This document shows, one piece after another, positions 1 to 7,328 of a stretch of 11,479 nt of DNA (position 1 is its first letter; every line of letters starts with the position of its first letter). The notes beneath the pieces were generated by a model that worked only from the letters and a program-made list of their open reading frames with translations, had not been told where the DNA came from and did no database searches. Made by a program: the position numbers and the translations under genes. Origin of the DNA: Saccoglossus kowalevskii (Eukaryota; Hemichordata; Enteropneusta; Harrimaniidae); assembly GCF_000003605.2 (NCBI RefSeq), contig NW_003156242.1:169302-180780 (forward strand), written 5' to 3'.

Positions 1-44
1 AACCAGAAAACAAGACAAAAAATCGGTACAAGAACATTTTACCT
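1..44 (+). CDS. PTPN11-like: SHP-family tyrosine phosphatase, 3' end of the exon carrying the KNRY motif (partial)
   Basis: This is the end of a coding exon cut by the window start. Read in the frame starting at base 3 it gives PENKTKNRYKNILP. That matches the start of the catalytic domain of SHP1/SHP2, where the family motif is ENKxKNRYKNILP. NRYKN forms the phosphotyrosine-recognition loop; the Tyr at 27-29 corresponds to human SHP2 Tyr279 by my alignment. SHP phosphatases act in the cytoplasm downstream of receptor tyrosine kinases and dephosphorylate phosphotyrosine proteins in Ras/MAPK signalling. The exon ends at a consensus donor GTAAGT (45-50). With that donor it ends after a complete codon (CCT), while the next exon starts needing one base, so the joined frame breaks. 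In human PTPN11 this exon ends one base into the Phe285 codon. A single missing base here, or another donor four bases downstream, would restore the frame. Family assignment is very secure; the exact 3' border is less so. Confidence 0.9.
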
Positions 45-50
45 GTAAGT

Positions 51-548
51 TAATATTATTTGTTATTAGCAAATGTTTAGGCACTAATTCTGTCATTGTT
101 GTCTTTGCTGACATTGTGCCATACAATCCATATTTCATGTTTGACCATCATTCTTTTATAATGTATATTGCAATATAGCTCATTGTTATAAAGAGTAAAA
201 CAAAACAGTAATATTGATAGTTCAAATGTAACAGTTTATTTTGGTAAGCTGATCTATATAGCAATACTGCTGGTTGGATTGGTTCATCGCTCACAGTATA
301 TCATTATTATTATACATCTGTCACCGTAATGCCATAAGTTACAGCATGCCGTAATTTTGCGGTATTTTACAGTGTATTTTCATCCTACCATATAAGGAAA
401 TATGAATTTCAAATATGGAATGATTACGCGCGTAAGCGTTCTTTAATAATAAAAACAAACATGGCTGCCATCAGAGTTCACTGATTCTGTTCTAAACTTT
501 TTGGATCTCGGCATTCCCATGATGTATTCTTGGAAGGAAAAGATGTAT
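51..548. other. Intronic DNA without recognisable features
   Basis: AT-rich unique-looking sequence. The only local structures seen are a perfect 12-bp CpG-rich palindrome TTACGCGCGTAA at 424-435 and a short YY1-like word CATGGCTGCCATC at 460-472. No coding exon is seen. Confidence 0.6.
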
Positions 549-677
549 AATAATAAGGTTATTACGAGAATACCTCAGTACGCCGCACATCAACCTCTGC
601 TGCGTGTCAGTCGATACTCCAGCTGTACTGTCTTCGTGCATACTTTTGAGGTATTCTTGTAATAACTTCATATTATT
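549..677. repeat. Foldback (inverted-repeat) element, MITE-like
   Basis: Two arms of about 36-39 bp (549-584 and 639-677) are reverse complements with a few mismatches and small gaps. The core TTATTACGAGAATACCTC (559-576) pairs with GAGGTATTCTTGTAATAA (648-665) at 17 of 18 positions. The 54-bp loop is GC-richer than its surroundings and holds CGCCGCAC and GCTGCGTG. The layout resembles a small non-autonomous DNA transposon or a transcribed hairpin. I see no clear target-site duplication and no ORF, so the transposon reading is inferred only from the shape. Confidence 0.6.
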
Positions 678-1128
678 AACTACATCTTAATTACTAACTG
701 TCGTATCACTGTTTAAATTCTAACCACTGCATTACAAACTTCCTTATTACTAAGTACACTTATACTTCCCTGATATTTTCATGTAAACCTTACAATGAAC
801 GCAATGTGAATCAGCTTCAGTGTGTTTCCAGAGTGAAATGTTATAACACAAAACATGTGCTATGATTCATGCACCAAACTAAACCAGTTGACACTTTTAT
901 TGGATTTGTAATACGTCAAAAATCATACTGTTCTCCTATTATGTTAGAATCATTGCAATTAGTTTGGTTCATAGCAATGAATTTCACTTTGGTAACAAGT
1001 AAGGAGTTCCTTGTCAACTTTCACTATTCAAAGGTAATTTATTTATTACAAAAATGCTTAAAACAAAATGCAAAAATGCGGCCATCTTCCTATGGAATGG
1101 CAATTTAATGCGCTATCCTGGCATCAAC
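678..1128. other. Intronic DNA without recognisable features
   Basis: AT-rich sequence. One open frame of 79 codons starts at 869, but it shows no recognisable domain, codon bias or neighbouring splice logic, so I see nothing supportable here. Confidence 0.6.
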
Positions 1129-1290
1129 CAGGCTCGGTCTAACACAAGCACCATCGGACCTTAACCAAGGTTCCCCCAAAGTCGCATTCGTTAGTGAATG
1201 AATCTCGGCCAGTGGACTTGACCTTCCCATTGAGTCTGTGGCACACTCACCAAGGGTAGGGGTCGACCCCTATTGAAATTGCACTATTAC
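1129..1290 (+). repeat. Possible tRNA-derived SINE fragment (pol III box-like words)
   Basis: This block is visibly GC-richer than the intron around it. It has an A-box-like CGGCCAGTGG (1206-1215) and, about 45-55 bp later, a B-box-like GGGTCGACCCC (1260-1270). That spacing is typical of tRNA genes and tRNA-derived SINEs. The B-box-like word sits inside a perfect 16-bp palindrome at 1257-1272. I cannot fold it into a convincing tRNA and see no poly(A) tail or 3' simple repeat, so it may be another type of dispersed repeat. Confidence 0.28.
1257..1272. repeat. Perfect 16-bp palindrome TAGGGGTCGACCCCTA
   Basis: The sequence TAGGGGTCGACCCCTA equals its own reverse complement over all 16 bases. 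It overlaps the B-box-like word of the putative SINE fragment. Confidence 0.9.
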
Positions 1291-1995
1291 AAACCACACC
1301 TAGACACACTAGTTTTTTTGGAACATTGTGATGCAAACCACAGTTATTAAAAGGAATTTAATCGTACTACAATAGTAGATTCTAAGTTTGCTGTATGTCG
1401 CCCTCTATAGTTCAATGTATCACAAACCCTAAAATTACATAGTATGTTTTAATGCATAGAATCTTTGTGAGTCCCACTCACACAGAATGTGTCCATAGCA
1501 ATCATTTTTACAAACTGAGCATAAAATATTTTAAAGGGTCACTATATCAGAAAGCTTTATCATATTGTCCTGGAACCAAATTTTGTGTGATCCATAAACA
1601 TTTTAGTACACACAGTGAATTCTGTGATCATGGATAAATTTAGTTATGAATACGAATTGTGCAAATTATGAACTTATTTTTTCTATACAAAGTACATGCT
1701 GTGCTTGATATACTGTAAAGAAACGGTTATCTTTTTTAGCTGTCAAGCTTGTAATTTGATTTGTACATGTAATAGTTTTTAACTCCAGTGTGTGAAGCAC
1801 ACAATTGGGAGTCTTAGCACTTAGCCTCTGTGTGTGTGTTGTATCTCCATAAAAATTAGAACCATTCCATTAAATACATTTGTACAAGTGAATCCACATG
1901 TATTAATCAAACCAATCCAGGGCCTTCCAAATTGAGATTTTATGTTTTAAGTTTGCATAGCTTAAAATTATAATAAGGTGGTAGTTTACTATACT
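1291..1995. other. Intronic DNA without recognisable features
   Basis: AT-rich sequence with one TACATGTA word (1764-1771), a short (TG)n run near 1829-1839 and a CGCCCTCTA word near 1400 that resembles the GCGCCCTC motif of the next repeat. The 61-codon open frame at 1452-1637 has no recognisable content. Confidence 0.6.
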
Positions 1996-1999
1996 AGTG

Positions 2000-2100
2000 T
2001 TCTCCATGAGGGGTTTAAGAGGGGTGCAGCGCCCCTCAATAATTGATTTGTGCCCTTTTTTAATTTGTAGCGCCCTCTATTTATCTTCAGCGCCCTCTTT
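2000..2100. repeat. Dispersed-repeat fragment with GCGCCCTC motifs
   Basis: The stretch carries GAGGGG twice (2008-2013 and 2019-2024), and the second pairs with CCCCTC at 2032-2037 to form a hairpin around TGCAGCG. The word AGCGCCC(C)TC then recurs three times (about 2029, 2069 and 2089). Such AGCGCCCTCT-rich blocks look like remnants of a high-copy element of invertebrate genomes, but I cannot name the family. An antisense open frame spans 1989-2186 and is explained by chance. Confidence 0.45.
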
Positions 2101-2259
2101 TGTTTACTGTGAACAGATGTCTCACTATTTATCTGTCTTCTGTTAGGTAATTCAAAGTTGATAATATTTTTTTTCAAGAACCTCAATATAAAACTTGTAC
2201 TTTGAGGTTGGTATAATATAAAGTGCTAAGAATTCCCTCTTGAAATGTTTGTGATTTAT

Positions 2260-2289
2260 ATGCTAATTACATGCAAATTATATGCAAAT
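2260..2289 (+). promoter_or_regulatory. Three tandem POU-octamer-like words at 11-bp spacing
   Basis: ATGCTAAT (2260-2267), ATGCAAAT (2271-2278) and ATGCAAAT (2282-2289) follow one another with starts exactly 11 bp apart. ATGCAAAT is the classical octamer bound by POU-domain factors; the first copy is a one-base variant. The spacing of about one helical turn puts all three on one DNA face. It could equally be a tiny tandem repeat of an 11-mer without function. Confidence 0.35.
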
Positions 2290-2322
2290 TGTATAATACT
2301 ATATACTGTATACTAACCTACC

Positions 2323-2354
2323 TATGTATGTATGTTACATGTATGTATGTATGT
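2323..2354. repeat. (TATG)n microsatellite
   Basis: TATG repeats are interrupted once by TTACATGTATG. The array is 32 bp long and lies just downstream of the octamer cluster. Confidence 0.85.
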
Positions 2355-2355
2355 T

Positions 2356-3187
2356 CCACTGATAATTCAAGAACCACTTGTCAGATTTCTACAAATCTCT
2401 TCACACATGTGGTCTAAAGTTTCTTTGATTTACTTTTGCTAAAATTAGCTAAGAGTCATCAAGCTATAGTATTTGCTAGGTAATGCTCACAGTGATGACA
2501 AACAAACTTTGATTTTATGTTCCGTGAAATCATTACAGGAAAACAATTTAATCACGGCCACAAGAACATATAACAGTATTTCATTGTAGTGGAGGGAAAA
2601 AAGCCATCTGTCTGATTTATTGATGGTTTCTATTGATCACACTGTATTGTTACATCTTTACTGTATTTTGCTCAAACTGTTCTGCCTAAAGGAGTGAAAA
2701 TAGACAGTATTCTATATCGCATATTATTCTGTCATTATTATCCACAAATCTTGTCTAGTTGATTTTTAACTCATTAAATGCCAGTATAATCATAGTTATC
2801 TTAACCTTAGAACATCAATATGTGTCACCTTCCACAAAATAAAGCCACTTCATTTTTTTTCCATATTTTCATAGCATTCAAATCTTCATTTTATTTCATT
2901 TTTTATTAATTTTTTTTTAATTCAATCGTTTAGCAGTAATCTGTGTGCTTCCTATTCAGTATTCACTGAGCTGCAGTGACAATTTTCTTTATGCCGCTAT
3001 CTTTAACAACATTTGTATTATTTGCTTCTCTACTATTATATCTTCTGTACTTCTGTACTGTATAATGAAAAAGGCAATTTTTGTAATTTGGATTTGCTCT
3101 ATATCAATACCTGATGGACTGATACAAGTTGCAGTGAATGACTAGAATAAATAGAATCAACTAAGTTTTCATTGATAAAGAATTTGC
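2356..3187. other. Intronic DNA without recognisable features
   Basis: AT-rich unique-looking sequence with several T-rich runs between about 2850 and 2920. The 66-codon open frame at 2945-3145 is hydrophobic and Ile/Cys-rich, as expected of translated AT-rich DNA. No exon or RNA gene is seen. Confidence 0.6.
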
Positions 3188-3373
3188 CTTCATCCTCCAA
3201 AAGTACCAGGATGTGTGACTTTTAAGGCTTCATCCTCTAAAAGTACCAGGATGTGTGAACTTTAAGGCTCCATCCTCTAAAAGTACCAGGATGTGTGAAC
3301 TTTAAGGCTCCATCCTCTAAAAGTACCAGGATGTGTGACCTTTAAGGCCCCATCCTCTAAAAGTACCAGGATG
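3188..3373. repeat. 40-bp tandem repeat, about 4.6 copies
   Basis: The word CATCCTC(C/T)AAAAGTACC begins at 3191, 3231, 3271, 3311 and 3351, an exact 40-bp period. Each unit continues with AGGATGTGTGA and TTTAAGGC. The copies differ at only a few positions (ACT, AAC or ACC after GTG, and GCTT, GCTC or GCCC before the next unit). The last copy is truncated after AGGATG. There are no unique spacers between copies, so this is a minisatellite. It ends about 100 bp before the 3' splice site at 3471-3472. Confidence 0.95.
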
Positions 3374-3472
3374 ATGTGTATCATCTTCCCATCTGTATTT
3401 CTTTCTCCTTGTTGCTTTGTTATAAGTTAGTGAGAACAATAATCCCTTTATTAATTGCTCATTTGATTTCAG

Positions 3473-3549
3473 TTGACCACACCAGAGTTCCATTGAAAGA
3501 TGGTGAAGGTAGTGAATCATATATTAATGCCAATTACATTAGACCTACT
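3473..3549 (+). CDS. PTPN11-like: SHP-family tyrosine phosphatase, internal exon with DHTRV and YINANYI motifs
   Basis: This 77-bp internal exon lies between TTTGATTTCAG (acceptor ending 3472) and ACT|GTAAGT (donor at 3550). It enters in phase 1: the first two bases, TT, complete a codon begun upstream. It then encodes 25 residues, including DHTRVPLKDGEG and SYINANYIRPT, and exits in phase 0. DHTRV and YINAN are conserved PTP catalytic-domain motifs and form core structure near the active site. The sequence is SHP-like; the loop before YINAN is three residues shorter than in human SHP2, and NYI matches SHP1 more than SHP2 (NII). In human PTPN11 the matching exon 8 also starts two bases into the Phe285 codon and ends in phase 0, but about two codons earlier. 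The product would act as a cytosolic signalling phosphatase with two N-terminal SH2 domains, which lie outside this window. Confidence 0.95.
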
Positions 3550-3555
3550 GTAAGT

Positions 3556-4577
3556 ACTATTAAACTCTTTAAATATTAAAGTAATAAAATATGCATTAGA
3601 AAGTTTTTTTGTGACATTTCAAAATGGTTCATCATTGGTGGCTGTTCATATGTTTAATGCTATAAATGACAAAATATTACTAATCATTTTTCTACTGTTA
3701 CATGTCTGGATATGTTTTAAATATCAAAAATATCAGTCTGGTTTATTTTGTGAAATAACACAAAAGTTGACTTTGGTGTACCACAGTTGTTTTCATTTAA
3801 ATTTTACATGTATCACATGGAAAATGAATGGAATATGACACAGATGAATTATTTGAATTACTATTGTATTCCGTCTAGGTCGTATTGTCACCGGTGTTTT
3901 CCCATGTAGGACACCATTACCTACATGTTGTCAATGATATTGCCGGTATTGATCCAAACATTGATTTTTGTAAAATAATCTGAATCTGTTTTCCATTTTG
4001 TGACATTTATAGTAGTATTGATTCTGAGAAAATGACACCACATTTTTCTTAAGATCAAGTGCATGTTCTTTTTCAGTTTTTTGTGAAATCAATGATTTTT
4101 ATGATTCAAGTTACCTTTTGATTTTAATTTCTATGTACATACCCTTCACAATTAATCTTTGTAAAACTCACTACTATCTTAACATAATAAATTTATTAAG
4201 GATAGACGTGTCTAACTCCTAAATTTTTCTGAATAAAATGATCCATGAGTAGATAAATAATTTGAATGCACTCTAAATACAAAGTGTATTTCATGCAGTT
4301 GATTATTACCATGACAACGACAATTAACTTGCATGACATGACTGAATAAAAGTGTATTGGCAAGTCGTATTGATATTTTAAATGGCTTATGCACTGTTTT
4401 GTGGTTTTCTATTCGCATATTACCATTGTTGTATGTATTTTCAGTATTTTGTTGTCAATAAAATATGCTGATAGAATTGTTTGCTTTTCCAATCAATCAT
4501 TCTTCAATTCATTTTAATTAACTCAGCTGTCACTGATTTTCAATTCTTCTAACAGATAAATTCTGAATTGTCTCACA
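3556..4577. other. Intronic DNA without recognisable features
   Basis: AT-rich unique-looking sequence, including one TACATGTA (3805-3812). Open frames of 75 codons (3611-3838, +) and 68 codons (4212-4418, -) show no recognisable protein content. Confidence 0.6.
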
Positions 4578-6352
4578 CTTGCTGTCATATGACTCAGTTG
4601 GTCTTGCTGTCATGTGACTCTGGTTCTTTCTTGCTGTCATGTGACTCGATGGTTCTTTCTATCTGTCATGTGACCCAATGGTTCTTTCTCTCTGTCATGT
4701 GACCCAATGGTTCTTTCTGGCGGTCATGTGACTCGATGGTTCTTTCTTGCGGTCATGTGACTCAATGGTGCTTTCTTGCTGTCAGGTGACTCAATGTTGC
4801 TTTCTTGCTGTCACGTGATTTGATGGGTCTTTCTTGCTGTCAGGTGACTTAATGGGTCTTTCTTGCTGTCAGGTGATTTGATGGGTCTTGCTGTCATGTG
4901 ACTTGATGGGTCTTTCTTGCTGTCATGTGACTTGATGATGGGTCTTTCTTGCTGTCATGTGACTTGATGGGTCCTTTCTTGCTGTCATGTGACTTGATGG
5001 GTTCTTTCTTGCTGTCATGTGACTTGGTGGGTCTTTCTTGCTGTCATGTGACTTGGTGGGTCTTTCTTGCTGTCATGTGACTTGATGGGTCTTTCTTGCT
5101 GTCATGTGACTCAATGAGTCTTTCTTGCTGTCATGTGACTCGATGGGTCTTTCTTGCTGTCGTGTGACTTGATGGGTCTTTCTTGCTGTCATGTGACTCG
5201 ATGGGTCTTTCTTGCTGTCGTGTGACTTGATGGGTCTTTCTTGCTGTCGCGTGACTTGATGGGTCTTTAATACTGTCACGTGACTTGATGGGTCTTTCTT
5301 GCTGTCATGACTTGATGTTTTTTTTTCTATCATGTGACTTGCTGGGTCTTTCTTGCTGTCATGTGACTTGATGGGTCTTTCTTGCTGTCATGTGACTCAA
5401 TGGTGCTCTCTTGCTGTCATGTGACTCAATGGTGCTTTCTTGCTGTCATGTGACTTGATGGGTCTTTCTTGCTGTCATGTGACTCAATGGTGCTCTCTTG
5501 CTGTCATGTGACTCAATGGTGCTTTCTTGCTGTCACGTGACTTGATGGTTCTTTAATGCTGTCACGTGACTTGATGGGTCTTTCTTGCTGTCATGACTTG
5601 ATGTTTTTTTTTCTATCATGTGACTTGCTGGGTCTTTCTTGCCGTCATGTGACTTGATGGGTCTTTCTTGCTGTCATGTGACTCAATGGTTCCCTCTTGC
5701 TGTCATGTGACTCAATGGTGCTTTCTTGCTGTCATGTGACTCGATGGGTCTTTCTTGCTGTCATGTGACTCAATGGTGCTCTCTTGCTGTCACGTGACTT
5801 GATGGGTCTTTAATGCTGTCACGTGACTTGATGGGTCTTTAATGCTGTCACGTGACTTGATGGATCTTTCTTGCTGTCATATGACTTGATGTTTTTTTTT
5901 CTATCATGTGACTTGCTGGGTCTTTCTTGCTGTCATGTGACTCGATGGGTCTTTCTTGCTGTCATGTGACTCAATGGTGCTCTCTTGCTGTCATGTGACT
6001 CAATGGTGCTCTCTTGCTGTCATGTGACTCAATGGTGCTTTCTTGCTGTCAGGTGACTTGATGGGTCTTTCTTGCTGTCATGTGACTCAATGGTGCTTTC
6101 TTGCTGTCATGTGACTTGATGGGTCTTTCTTGCTATCATGTGACTTGATGGGTCTTTCTTGCTGTCACGTGACTTGATGGGTCTTTCTTGCTGTCATGTG
6201 ACTCTATGGTGCTTTCTTGCTGTCATGTGGCTCAATGGTGCTTTCTTGCTGTCATGTGACTCAATGGTGCTTTATTGCTGTCACGTGACTTGATGGGTCT
6301 TTCTTGCTGTCATGTGACTCAGTGGGTTTTTCTTGCTATCATGAGTTCTTGG
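4578..6352. repeat. Large minisatellite of about 60 units of 29 bp
   Basis: About 1.78 kb of head-to-tail units whose core is CTTGCTGTCATGTGACT, followed by TGATGGG or CAATGGTG and TCTTT. Most units are 29 bp; a few gain or lose 1-4 bases, mainly near the left edge and in units with a T-run. Variants fall into classes: TGACTTGATGGG, TGACTCGATGGG, TGACTCAATGGTG, and TCACGTGAC in place of TCATGTGAC. The left edge is more degenerate than the centre, as expected when arrays turn over centrally. No terminal inverted repeats or coding logic are present. Because 29 is not a multiple of 3, three units make a 29-codon period in any frame; this creates repetitive open frames, such as the antisense one at 5073-5333, that should not be called genes. 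Confidence 0.97.
5266..6130. repeat. Higher-order repeat of about 287 bp within the minisatellite
   Basis: A distinctive variant unit, in which a long T-run is followed by CTATCATGTGACTTGCTGGG, recurs with CTAT at 5327, 5613 and 5901. The spacings are 286 and 288 bp, about ten 29-bp units. Each copy is preceded by units of the CTTTAAT(A/G)CTGTCACG type and followed by a similar order of TTGATGGG and CAATGGTG units. This shows that blocks of about ten units were duplicated as a whole at least twice. Confidence 0.88.
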
Positions 6353-7175
6353 TTTATTCACTCTAATATTCATGTCACATATGCATTTGTTTCACAATCC
6401 AATCCAGTTCAAGATAGCAGCCATTTCTGCCATTTCAGATCTGCATTTCTGCTTTGAAGTCATACGCAGTCTATGGAAGCTACCGTGTAATAGCGTGTCG
6501 TGGTGTACATGTGATATTTACATTTATCACCCTGTAGCTATTGTGCATGTAATAAAAGCAACTCATTCAAATCTTCTCATCGTGTAATCCATTTAGAGGT
6601 GGAATCTGATTTAATTATGTAAACTTCCCATTTTCATGTAATTCCTCTTAATACTGTTGGCGTGTGTTATAGACAGTGCAAATCTTTGTCTTTTATATCT
6701 TTCTTGTGACTTTCGTAACTTGAAATAATTACAGTTGAGTGCTTATAAACCTAACGTATGTTAATGTTAAGATTGGATTATTATGTGAAATATTCCATCT
6801 GAATTCAAGTGAATTGTGGGATATATTTCAGTGATTTTTTTCAACAGTATTATGACATCATAATGAATTTAAACTAACATTTGTAAGTTGGTTATAACAT
6901 CCTACTGGCCCAGTTCTTGAATCATCAAAGCATGCAATCTCTGTCTGGCATACATGTATCCGTTCCTTGGTCAGAACAAATAGGTTTTGAACTATTTTGT
7001 CATTAGTCTTGCATTTTTAAATATTAGTGGTTGTCTAGTATTAGATCTTGCAAATAATTTTTATGTTTAAATTGATCAATATTTTTACTCCTAAAACTAT
7101 TTTAGTTGATACATGTAATTCATTCAAATTCAGGTAAAATTTCAATAACTGTATTTTTGAATTTTTTTTATGTAG
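6353..7175. other. Intronic DNA without recognisable features
   Basis: AT-rich sequence between the minisatellite and the third exon. It contains TACATGTA at 6951-6958 and 7110-7117 and, at the end, the T-rich tract and TGTAG acceptor of the next exon. Nothing else is supportable. Confidence 0.6.
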
Positions 7176-7328
7176 TTTGATCCTGAAGGTGACAACAGTG
7201 AGACACAACCAATGTATATTGCAACACAAGGGTGCCTGCCACAAACTGTCAATGATCTCTGGAGGATGATATGGCAAGAAGATTCAAGAGTACTTGTTAT
7301 GACAACAAAGGAAATAGAACGTGGCAAG
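7176..7328 (+). CDS. PTPN11-like: SHP-family tyrosine phosphatase, internal exon with [14 protein letters not shown] and [11 protein letters not shown]
   Basis: This 153-bp exon (51 codons, phase 0 at both ends) runs from TTTTTTTATGTAG| to AAG|GTAGAG. It starts [13 protein letters not shown] and continues with [29 protein letters not shown] and [17 protein letters not shown], the TVNDFWRM(V)W-type helix and VMTTKExERGK are hallmark SHP1/SHP2 segments of the PTP domain, and the last is closest to SHP2. The human equivalent (PTPN11 exon 9) also ends right after ERGK in phase 0 and is two codons longer at its start, which compensates for the two extra codons at the end of the previous exon here. 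The spacing from YINAN to YIATQ is the same as in human SHP2. There are no stops or frameshifts. The following exon, expected to start with SKCVKYWP-like sequence and the WPD loop, is not found by 11479. Confidence 0.97.

Larger units (their letters stand above)
45..3472 (+). other. Intron between the KNRY exon and the YINANYI exon
   Basis: The 3428-bp interval starts GTAAGT and ends TTGATTTCAG. It has no coding exon I recognise. It contains the repeats listed separately. Open frames inside it (for example 869-1108, 1452-1637 and 2945-3145) have random-looking composition and no family resemblance. An unseen small exon of 3n+1 bases cannot be excluded and would explain the frame mismatch across this intron. 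Confidence 0.85.
3550..7175 (+). other. Intron between the YINANYI exon and the YIATQGCL exon
   Basis: The 3626-bp intron has a consensus donor GTAAGT and an acceptor made of a T-rich tract followed by ATGTAG. It is phase 0. Half of it is the minisatellite array at 4578-6352. I recognise no exon within it. Confidence 0.92.

Noticed and set aside
424-435. Palindrome TTACGCGCGTAA as a binding site
   Set aside because: A perfect 12-bp palindrome, but isolated and without known factor or context; noted only as sequence.
869-1108. 79-codon open frame starting MHQTKPVDTF
   Set aside because: Starts with ATG but shows no domain or splice logic, and lies deep in an intron of the same strand.
3188-3373. 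CRISPR-like array
   Set aside because: The 40-bp units adjoin directly with no unique spacers, and the context is an animal intron.
3376-3472. Extension of the DHTRV exon upstream to an ATG at 3376
   Set aside because: This part is intron: it ends in the acceptor TTTGATTTCAG, and its translation (SFSLLLCYKL-type) does not match any PTP. The ATG is not a gene start.
3317-3520. Antisense 67-codon open frame over the 40-bp repeat and the DHTRV exon
   Set aside because: It is the shadow of the repeat and of the real exon on the + strand.
5073-5333. 86-codon antisense open frame reading repeated SHDSKKDPSSH-like units
   Set aside because: It is produced by the 29-bp minisatellite: any frame repeats every 87 bp, and no start context, splice sites or family similarity support a protein.
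7041-7327. Antisense open frames over the YIATQGCL exon
   Set aside because: Both are shadows of the real exon, whose + strand translation matches SHP phosphatases throughout.
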